A stretch of 64,000 bases of DNA, taken from the NCBI GenBank assembly GCA_963666035.2, contig CAXXJI010000008.1, positions 1 through 64,000 of the forward strand, in the 5' to 3' direction. How positions within the stretch are numbered: position 1 is the stretch's first letter; each line of letters opens with the position of its first letter. The translations under genes were made by a program, and so were the position numbers. The DNA comes from CALMFG01 sp963666035. Its GTDB lineage: Bacteria > Bacillota > Clostridia > Christensenellales > CALMFG01. This document shows, piece after piece, positions 57,930-64,000 of this stretch. The notes below the pieces were generated by a model. That model saw only the letters and a list, made by a program, of their open reading frames with translations. It did not search any database and was not told the origin of the DNA.

Positions 57930-59739
57930 AGACTTAGGTGCGGTTTGTGACCTAAATCATCCGACGCATCTTTACGCGCTCGAAGTGGTGGAAGGCAAAC
58001 GCATCGCGGGTGAGTGGGAAAAGCGATCCTGCGAAAGGCACCTATCCGACCTGCTCCGGCAGGGTACGGATGACTTCCCGTATGTGTTCGACGAATCGCG
58101 GGCCGATCGCATCTTTCGCTGGTTCGTCGTCGCGTGCGTGCATGTCCGCGGTGTGTTCACCGGTAAGACTATTCAGCTTTTGCCGTTTCAGCAGTACGAC
58201 TACGGCAGTATCTTCGGCTGGGTGCACCAAGACACCGGCCGGCGGCGATTCACCTATGCGTTTATCGAGATTGCCAGAGGTCACGCGAAATCCACCGGCC
58301 AGTCGGGCATCGCCAATTACGGGCTCTGCTCGGACTGCTACTACCCGCCCGGGCATCCGGAGGAACGTATCTTCGAGATGAACCCGCACATCGAGTGCGC
58401 GGCGTATGATAAGGGGCAGGCCAAGATCGTCTGGAAGGACGCGCTTTCCATGGCCGAAGCCAGCCCACGGATCCGTGAGCAGTTGGACATCGGCCGAACG
58501 TTTATCCGTCACAAAACCCGCGGCGGGCACATTGACCCGCTATCCAAGGAAACGGCCAACAAGGACGGGCTTGCGCCATCCATCGCGGTCATCGATGAGT
58601 ACCATGCCTGGAAGTCATCTAAGCTGTACGATAAGATCACCTCATCTTTGGGTAAGCGCGCCCAGTCGCTGGTCAGCATCATCACCACCGCCGGCGACGA
58701 TGCCGAGAATAATCCGTGCAAAAAAGAGGAGGAACTGTGTAAGAAAATCCTATCGGGTGAAGTTATCGATGAAACATATTTTATCAACATCCGGCAGCTG
58801 GACGAGGGCGACAGCCCGCATGACAAATCGGTCTGGCCGAAAGCTAACCCGATGCTTTCTGAGGATAATGAGTACACGCGGATCCTTCGGGCGCAAATCG
58901 AGAACGACTACAAGAAAGCCTACGGTTCAGGCTTGTACTCTAAAATCCATGAGTTTCTGATCAAGCGGATGAACCTGTGGCAAGCCGAAAGCGAAAAACG
59001 CTTTATGAGCGGTCATATGGATAAGTTTAAAAGCCTGGCCATCCCACGCAAAGACTTCTTAGCGCTGGTCCGCGGCCGTGAAGCGTATAACGGACTTGAC
59101 CTTTCCAAGACCATTGACTTAACCGCCAGCGCCTATGTGTTTAACCTTGACGACGGCCGGGTCGCAGTTACCGCGCATGGGTTTATTCCTGAAGACCGGG
59201 TCAAGGAACATGAACAGAGCGACCAGGTGGAATACCGCGAATGGTCGAAACAAGGCTGGTGCACTTTAACGCCCGGCGCCGTCGTGGACTACAAACTGGT
59301 GCTGGATCATATCCACCGGATGGAGATTGAGCAGGGCTGGGTGATGAAAGAGATCTGCTATGACCCGTACAGCGCCGAGTACCCCACACAGGACTTGGAG
59401 CGCGAAGGGTACACCCGGGTGGAGATCCTGCAGGTGATGTCCGTTTTGTCCGAGCCGACCAAGTTTTTCAGAACTTTGGTGCTGGAAGGCAAGCTGGTAC
59501 ACGACGGAAGTCCCTTGCTGACATGGTGTGTCGGAAACGCCATGGAGATTACGGACACCAACGAGAACATCAAACTATCCAAACGCAATAAAGATGACAG
59601 CCAGCGGATTGACCTTTTGGCCGCCGCCATCAACGCTTTGGTGCGCGCCATGGTTGACGCGCAAGTCCCGGCATTGCCGGAATTAACGGAGGCATACCTT
59701 GAAGAATTCTACCGGGAAGGCTCGGGAAAAGAAGAATAA
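57910..59739 (+). CDS. Terminase large subunit, prophage 2
   Basis: Intact, 609 aa. ATPase domain: Walker A-like ARGHAKST (122-129), Walker B IDEYHAW (Asp229-Glu230). Nuclease domain begins near GLDLSKTIDLTASAYVF; DPYSAEYPTQDLEREGY and ELTEAYLEEFYREG close the protein. It packages DNA into proheads. A TTAGGTGCGG copy is read in frame near its start (57934). The gene is complete, unlike the prophage 1 TerL. Confidence 0.93.
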   Translation: MMTFSHKDLGAVCDLNHPTHLYALEVVEGKRIAGEWEKRSCERHLSDLLRQGTDDFPYVFDESRADRIFRWFVVACVHVRGVFTGKTIQLLPFQQYDYGSIFGWVHQDTGRRRFTYAFIEIARGHAKSTGQSGIANYGLCSDCYYPPGHPEERIFEMNPHIECAAYDKGQAKIVWKDALSMAEASPRIREQLDIGRTFIRHKTRGGHIDPLSKETANKDGLAPSIAVIDEYHAWKSSKLYDKITSSLGKRAQSLVSIITTAGDDAENNPCKKEEELCKKILSGEVIDETYFINIRQLDEGDSPHDKSVWPKANPMLSEDNEYTRILRAQIENDYKKAYGSGLYSKIHEFLIKRMNLWQAESEKRFMSGHMDKFKSLAIPRKDFLALVRGREAYNGLDLSKTIDLTASAYVFNLDDGRVAVTAHGFIPEDRVKEHEQSDQVEYREWSKQGWCTLTPGAVVDYKLVLDHIHRMEIEQGWVMKEICYDPYSAEYPTQDLEREGYTRVEILQVMSVLSEPTKFFRTLVLEGKLVHDGSPLLTWCVGNAMEITDTNENIKLSKRNKDDSQRIDLLAAAINALVRAMVDAQVPALPELTEAYLEEFYREGSGKEE

Positions 59740-59881
59740 ATGGCCTGAAGCACTGATTCTGCTCGGGCTTATCGGCACGGTCGCAGTGACCGCTGTTTTA
59801 AGCTGGATTGCGGCCGGCTATCTTACGAGCGCACTGCTGATCGGTGCCGGGCTGATGATCGCCGTTTATGGAAGGAGGTGA
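59699..59881 (+). CDS. Small two-TM protein between terminase and portal, 60 aa
   Basis: TTG 59699 has GGAGGCATACC upstream and overlaps the TerL end. After a basic start (TGKAREKKNKW) come two hydrophobic helices (ALILLGLIGTVAVTAVLSWI and LTSALLIGAGLMIAVYG). Small membrane proteins at this spot are common in clostridial phages; role unknown. Confidence 0.6.
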   Translation: MKNSTGKAREKKNKWPEALILLGLIGTVAVTAVLSWIAAGYLTSALLIGAGLMIAVYGRR

Positions 59882-61149
59882 GCACCATCGAGCTATTTGG
59901 CATGCCTATCCGGCCGCCTGCGATTCAAAGCGCCGTATCTTTAAGCGACTCTGAGTTTTTAAGCTACTTCGGCATCGATACCGACGGGATGACTCGGAAG
60001 GAAATCAATGAAATCACATACTTTGTGTGCTTAAAACACCTGTCCGAGAGCGTGGCTAAGCTGCCGGTGCATCAGTACAACCTCACCGAAAAAAAGGGGC
60101 GCGAGCGGGTATCGGATGAAAACATCTATCGGATTTTAAACGTCCAACCCAACCCGTACATGACTGCGTCCGACTTCTGGCGGGCGATTGAGCTGAACCG
60201 TAACCATCACGGCAACGGGTATGCGCTGATTAAGTGGTACACCTACGGCCCGAAAAAAGGCAGGTTGAAAAGCCTGTGGCCGCTGGACAGCGGCGCCATG
60301 ACGATGTATGTCGATGATGCCGGTTGGCTGAATCGGAAAAATGCGATCTGGTACGTGTACACCGAAAACGGCAAGGCGTGGGTATTAAGCCCGCGTGAGG
60401 TGTTGCACTTCAAATCGAGCACCACGTTTAACGGGCTCATCGGCTTGGCCGTTAAAGACATCCTAAAAACCCAAATCATGACCGCGAACTATGCCGAGGA
60501 TTACCTGCAGAAACTGTACCGGGGCAATATGTTCGGCGGCAAGGTGATCTTGCAGTATACGGGCGACCTTGATAAAACGGCCAAAGATACGCTCATTAAA
60601 AACACCGAGCGGTATGCCAACTCGGTCGGTACGGGCAAGTTCCTGCCCATCCCGATGGGCGTTAAGGCCGAATCGATGGACATGAAACTGTCCGACGCCG
60701 AGTTTACCGAGCTGAATAAACTCAATGCCCTGCAGATTGCATCGGCGTTCGGGATCAAACCGAATATCTTAAACAACTACGAAAAGTCCAGTTATTCAAA
60801 CTCGGAAACGCAACAGCTCGACTTTTATATCAACTCGTTGATGCCGATCTTAAAGCATTACCGGGAAGAGATGACCCGCAAACTGCTGTACAAGGGCTTT
60901 TTGGAGCATGACAACAAAGAGCTGTTTAAGCTCGACCCGGTCAAGCAGATGACGGTCCTAAAACAGGGTATGAACAACTTCATGTACACCATCAATGACG
61001 TGCGTGAGGAGCTCGGGAAACCCTACATCGACCATCCGAAAGCCAACCTGCCCATGGGCAACGGCAACTATATCACGCTGGACCAAGTCGGTGAGCAGCA
61101 GAAAGGAGCAAAAACAATTGAAACAACTGAACCTAGCAAAGAACGGTGA
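59878..61149 (+). CDS. Portal protein, HK97 family, prophage 2
   Basis: 423 aa with KHLSESVAKLPVHQYN, RILNVQPNPYMTASDFW, NHHGNGYALIKW, VLHFKSSTTFNGLIGLAVKDI and ALQIASAFGIKPNILNNYEKSSYSN, all standard portal blocks. GTG 59878 overlaps the previous stop and its own GGAGGT. An ATG at 59902 is a weaker alternative, and the ATC at 59887, spaced 8 bases from AAGGAGG, cannot be excluded. The end overlaps the protease gene. Confidence 0.93.
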   Translation: MSTIELFGMPIRPPAIQSAVSLSDSEFLSYFGIDTDGMTRKEINEITYFVCLKHLSESVAKLPVHQYNLTEKKGRERVSDENIYRILNVQPNPYMTASDFWRAIELNRNHHGNGYALIKWYTYGPKKGRLKSLWPLDSGAMTMYVDDAGWLNRKNAIWYVYTENGKAWVLSPREVLHFKSSTTFNGLIGLAVKDILKTQIMTANYAEDYLQKLYRGNMFGGKVILQYTGDLDKTAKDTLIKNTERYANSVGTGKFLPIPMGVKAESMDMKLSDAEFTELNKLNALQIASAFGIKPNILNNYEKSSYSNSETQQLDFYINSLMPILKHYREEMTRKLLYKGFLEHDNKELFKLDPVKQMTVLKQGMNNFMYTINDVREELGKPYIDHPKANLPMGNGNYITLDQVGEQQKGAKTIETTEPSKER

Positions 61150-61822
61150 GCAGGGGAGCCTGACCATCAAAAACCAGACCGATACCTCAGCGGATCTCTT
61201 GATTTTCGGCACCATTGCCGATACCAAATGGTGTGACGATGATGTGATACCCAAGGACGTCAAGACCCTGCTTGATGAGATCAAGGACGTCAAAACCTTG
61301 AACATCTACATCAACTCAGGCGGCGGCTCGGTGTTTGCCGGCATGGCGATTTATAATATGCTGAAACGCTTTAAAGCCCAAAAGAACGTATACGTCGAGG
61401 GGCTGGCCGCCAGCGCCGCCTCGGTGATCGCGATGGTCGGGGACACGCTCGTTATCCCGGCCAATGCTTTCTTGATGGTCCATAAAGCGTGGACGTGGAC
61501 GATCGGTAACATGGACGATATGCTAAAATCGGCTGAGGTATTGGAGACCATCGACATCGGCATGCTGGCCGTGTATGAAGAGAACTTAAACGCCGGGGTA
61601 TCCATCGCGGACTTCAAAACGCTGGTGGATGCCGAGACCTGGCTCACCGGTGAGCAGGCGGCCGAATACTTTGATGTGACCGTGGCGCCCGCCACCGAAG
61701 CCGCGGCATATACCGGCCCATTAAACTACCAAAACATCCCGAAGGGCCTGAAGCGTGAAGCGCCGAATGGGAAAAAGCAAAAGCAAGCGCTGGCCAGACT
61801 CAAAGCACAAGCGGACCTGTAA
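61118..61822 (+). CDS. ClpP-type prohead protease (S14), prophage 2
   Basis: TTG 61118 behind GAAAGGAG. ClpP fold with YINSGGGSVFAGMAIYNML, catalytic Ser99 in GLAASAAS and His122 in FLMVHKAW. Such proteases process capsid protein in many Gram-positive phages and here take the place of the U35 protease of prophage 1. 234 aa with a basic C-terminus. Confidence 0.9.
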   Translation: MKQLNLAKNGEQGSLTIKNQTDTSADLLIFGTIADTKWCDDDVIPKDVKTLLDEIKDVKTLNIYINSGGGSVFAGMAIYNMLKRFKAQKNVYVEGLAASAASVIAMVGDTLVIPANAFLMVHKAWTWTIGNMDDMLKSAEVLETIDIGMLAVYEENLNAGVSIADFKTLVDAETWLTGEQAAEYFDVTVAPATEAAAYTGPLNYQNIPKGLKREAPNGKKQKQALARLKAQADL

Positions 61823-61865
61823 AAGGTCTTTTTTTAATTTAAAACACGAAAGGAAAACGAAAAAA

Positions 61866-63026
61866 GTGAATAAGTTATTGGAACTCAACGCGAAGCTGGA
61901 TACGCTTCGCACCGAAATTGAAGGGTTTACCGATGAAACGCCCATTGAGACGATTGAAGCGAAGCATCAGGAGCTGAAACGCGTCCGAGCCGAGATCGTC
62001 CTGCTCGAGGAGCTGGAGGAAGACGCCAAAGCCAAGGTGGTGGTCTCGGAAGACGGCAAGACCTATACCGCCATGCGAGCGGACATGGAAGAACCCGAGG
62101 AACAGGACATTTTGGCGACCCCGCAGTATGCCAAGGCGTTCTACCGCATGGTTAGAAACCAGGCATTAACGCCCGACCAGCACCAGATTTTAGGCACCAT
62201 CGGTTCGGCGGGCGTACCGATTCCAAAGTCCTTCCAGAACAAACTGGTCATCGCGCTCGAGAACAACAATGTGATGCGCTCGCTGGCAACGGTCATCAAG
62301 ACCGAAACCGACAAGGACATCCCGTTTGTGGCGTCCCGCGGCACCGCGGCATGGACGGATGAGAGTACGGACTTTAACGATTCGGATGACGGCTTTGATG
62401 TGATCACCTTAACCGCATGGAAGCTGACCCGAATTGTCAAAGTGCCCGAAGAGGTACTGGAGGACGTCACGTTTGACCTTGAGGGGTATCTGGTTCAGTC
62501 GTTCGCGCAGACCTTTGCGATCCCGGAAGAGGCCGGGTTTGTCATCGGCGACGGCGTGAAAAAGCCCACTGGTGTGATGGTCGATGCGGGTGTCGGCGTG
62601 ATCGCGGCCAGTACTTTGGTGATCACCGCGGATAATATCATCGACCTTTACTACTCGCTCAAGCGCGTATACCGCAAGAAAGCGACGTGGCTGTTGAACG
62701 ACGAAACGGTCAAGTCGGTTAGAAAGTTAAAAGACAGCGACGGTAACTATCTCTGGGCTAGAGGCTTCGGCGAAGAGCCTGAGACCCTGCTCGGCCGGCC
62801 GATTGAAACCACCGACGCGGCACCGACCATCGCGGCCGACGCCAAGATCATGGCGTTCGGCGATATGTCCTTTTATATGATCGGCGATCGGAGCTCCAGG
62901 CGTTTCCATCGGTTAAACGAGCTGTTTGCCGCCAAGGGCCAGATCGGCTTTCGAGGTTATGAGCGCGTGGACGGCAAGCTGATCCTGCCCGAAGCGGTCA
63001 AAGTCTTAAAGATGGCGTCGGAATAG
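61866..63026 (+). CDS. HK97-fold major capsid protein, prophage 2
   Basis: 386 aa. Residues 1-70 are a coiled-coil delta domain (KLLELNAKLDTLRTEIEGF). The capsid core contains GVPIPKSFQNKLVIALENNN, VMRSLATVIKTETDKDIPFV, EEAGFVIGDGVKKPTGVM and RGYERVDGKLILPEAVKVL. GTG 61866 follows AAAGGAAA. Frame intact and complete. Confidence 0.92.
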   Translation: MNKLLELNAKLDTLRTEIEGFTDETPIETIEAKHQELKRVRAEIVLLEELEEDAKAKVVVSEDGKTYTAMRADMEEPEEQDILATPQYAKAFYRMVRNQALTPDQHQILGTIGSAGVPIPKSFQNKLVIALENNNVMRSLATVIKTETDKDIPFVASRGTAAWTDESTDFNDSDDGFDVITLTAWKLTRIVKVPEEVLEDVTFDLEGYLVQSFAQTFAIPEEAGFVIGDGVKKPTGVMVDAGVGVIAASTLVITADNIIDLYYSLKRVYRKKATWLLNDETVKSVRKLKDSDGNYLWARGFGEEPETLLGRPIETTDAAPTIAADAKIMAFGDMSFYMIGDRSSRRFHRLNELFAAKGQIGFRGYERVDGKLILPEAVKVLKMASE

Positions 63027-63038
63027 GAGGATTAAACG

Positions 63039-63284
63039 ATGAAGATCAAAATGCTTGAAAACTGTGTGGGGAACCGATTCTCCTACACTAAAGGCGCGAC
63101 CTTGACCGTCACCGATAAGGTCGGCAAGGACCTCGTCAAGGCAGGCTATGCCGAATTCTTGGATAAAAAAAGCCAGCCGGCAGATGAAGAAACTGAGCAG
63201 ACCCAGACGGCTCAAGTTAAAGCAGAGATGACTGAAACTGAGGCCGAAAGCAAATCGGCTCAAAAAGCGGGTAAAGCGAAATAA
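63039..63284 (+). CDS. Small head protein, 81 aa
   Basis: MKIKMLENCVGNRFSYTKGA with a short beta domain (to about residue 45), then a Glu/Gln/Lys-rich disordered tail. Sits between capsid and connector as the broken gene at 12036 does. GGAGGATTAAACG precedes the ATG. Role unknown. Confidence 0.6.
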   Translation: MKIKMLENCVGNRFSYTKGATLTVTDKVGKDLVKAGYAEFLDKKSQPADEETEQTQTAQVKAEMTETEAESKSAQKAGKAK

Positions 63285-63571
63285 TGGCACTGGTAACCTT
63301 AGCGGAGGCCAAGGCCTACCTGAAAATCGAGATCGATGACGATGATGTGATGCTGTCCATGCAACTGCAAGCGGCCGAAGCGTACCTGACCGGGGCGACA
63401 GGGCAGACCTACGCCCCGGACACGGACGTTTTGGCTAAACTGTACTGCCTGATGCTGACCCAGCACCTTTATGATAACCGGACGTTGGTCGTCACGGGTA
63501 ATGAGAGTTTAAGCACCACCGCATCGGCGATCATGCTCCAATTGCAGTGTCAGGTGGATGAAACGCTATGA
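63284..63571 (+). CDS. Head-tail connector, gp6-like
   Basis: 95 aa, VTLAEAKAYLKIEIDDDD and YCLMLTQHLYDNRTLVVTGN, all-helical gp6/DUF3199-type connector. It forms the ring attached to the portal. Start overlaps the previous TAA (TAATGG). Confidence 0.88.
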   Translation: MALVTLAEAKAYLKIEIDDDDVMLSMQLQAAEAYLTGATGQTYAPDTDVLAKLYCLMLTQHLYDNRTLVVTGNESLSTTASAIMLQLQCQVDETL

Positions 63572-63921
63572 AGATTAATCCGGGCAGTTTAAACAAGCGT
63601 ATCAAAATCTACGGGTTTCTCGACGCTAACGTGGACGTGGAAGACGGCGGCGGGGGCTATGAAGACCGCTGGGGTGAGGCGTATGGCTGGGAGCTTATCT
63701 GCGATGCCTGGGCGAGCATTCGCCCGGCGGGTGAGCGCGCACAAACATTGGCAGACCAAACGGCGGTCATCATCACACATACCGTCTTGATCCGGTACAA
63801 TCCGGCGGTGAAGGTATCGCATGTGATTAACTTCGGCGGCCGTCGGCTGGATATCCGCACGATTCGTAATTTTGATGAGGAAAACCAGTACCTGCAGCTG
63901 ATGTGCGAGGAGGAAGCATGA
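63568..63921 (+). CDS. Head closure protein (SPP1 gp16-like)
   Basis: 117 aa: INPGSLNKRIKIYGF, DAWASIRPAGERAQTLADQT, THTVLIRYNPAVK and RTIRNFDEENQYLQLMCEE, the standard phage head-tail adaptor family. ATGA overlap with the connector. Its broken counterpart is at 12558. Confidence 0.88.
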   Translation: MKINPGSLNKRIKIYGFLDANVDVEDGGGGYEDRWGEAYGWELICDAWASIRPAGERAQTLADQTAVIITHTVLIRYNPAVKVSHVINFGGRRLDIRTIRNFDEENQYLQLMCEEEA

Positions 63922-64000
63922 AAGCGAACATCACCATTCTAGGTCAGAAAGAAACCGTTCAAAAGCTATGGTTGTATCACGCGAAATTTAATGAAAGCGC
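63918..64000 (+). CDS. HK97 gp10-like protein, cut by window end
   Basis: ATG 63918 overlaps the previous stop. MKANITILGQKETVQKLWLY and a few more residues are visible before the window stops. Order after connector and head closure, and the counterpart at 12932, indicate an HK97 gp10-type tail completion protein. Confidence 0.6.
   Translation, partial: MKANITILGQKETVQKLWLYHAKFNES

Overview
The window comes from a mid-GC Clostridia-type Bacillota chromosome; I do not name a genus. This is inferred from Gram-positive housekeeping genes (DegV, a YacP/Rae1-like NYN protein, an MBOAT/AlgJ-type pair, NlpC/P60 and YkuD wall enzymes), sigma-A-type promoters (TTGACA/TATAAT, often extended TGnTATAAT) and two siphovirus-type prophages of the kind found in clostridia.

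Layout. (1) 1-24450: right-hand part of prophage 1, which runs off the left edge. All genes from 211 to 22781 are on the + strand: early/replication genes (methyltransferase, SSB, HNH, replisome organiser), a late regulator, an accessory 'moron' encoding a pentapeptide/K+-channel protein, HNH, terminase, portal, protease, HK97 capsid, head completion, tail, tail fibre, and a lysis cassette with two lysins. A secreted C39-like/InlB-repeat protein on the - strand follows. The end is marked by a tRNA-Ser 3'-end repeat at 24432, seen again at 24612. Many prophage 1 genes (211-1344, 6901-9635, 12036-17620) are broken by single-base indels, but their protein sequence is otherwise well preserved. (2) 24700-40996: host genes. 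These are malic enzyme (with a disrupted C-terminus), a YkuD lipoprotein, a membrane protein, DegV, an ExbB/ExbD-like motor operon, a PQQ beta-propeller protein, RlmB, a NYN nuclease, an OGG-type glycosylase, a secreted NlpC/P60 protein, a helix-hairpin-helix protein and an MBOAT/AlgJ-like acylation pair. (3) 40998-64000 and beyond: left part of prophage 2, which starts at the 3' half of a tRNA-Arg(CCG). Its leftward strand carries a probable seven-gene run: a type II CBASS operon (CD-NTase, E2-E1 Cap2, JAMM Cap3, TM-SAVED effector), the integrase, and an unrecognised pair (4-TM protein plus ~600-aa protein). An Ltp-type superinfection-exclusion lipoprotein, the LexA-like repressor and a clear operator/promoter region follow. 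The rightward strand carries the early genes, a HUH Rep, a late regulator, two moron cassettes, terminase, portal, ClpP-type protease, capsid and head-completion genes.

How it fits together. The two prophages share a block (small protein, Cys-rich 82-aa protein, methyltransferase), the order late regulator - moron - HNH - terminase, and a repeated 10-mer, TTAGGTGCGG (eight copies seen, all on the + strand). Prophage 2 concentrates probable anti-phage functions near its attachment site and repressor: CBASS, the unknown membrane pair, and the Ltp protein. Both prophages place a membrane-protein moron at the same site. The best candidates for undescribed biology are the 41123-43532 pair and the two morons at 5075-6391 and 55369-56514.
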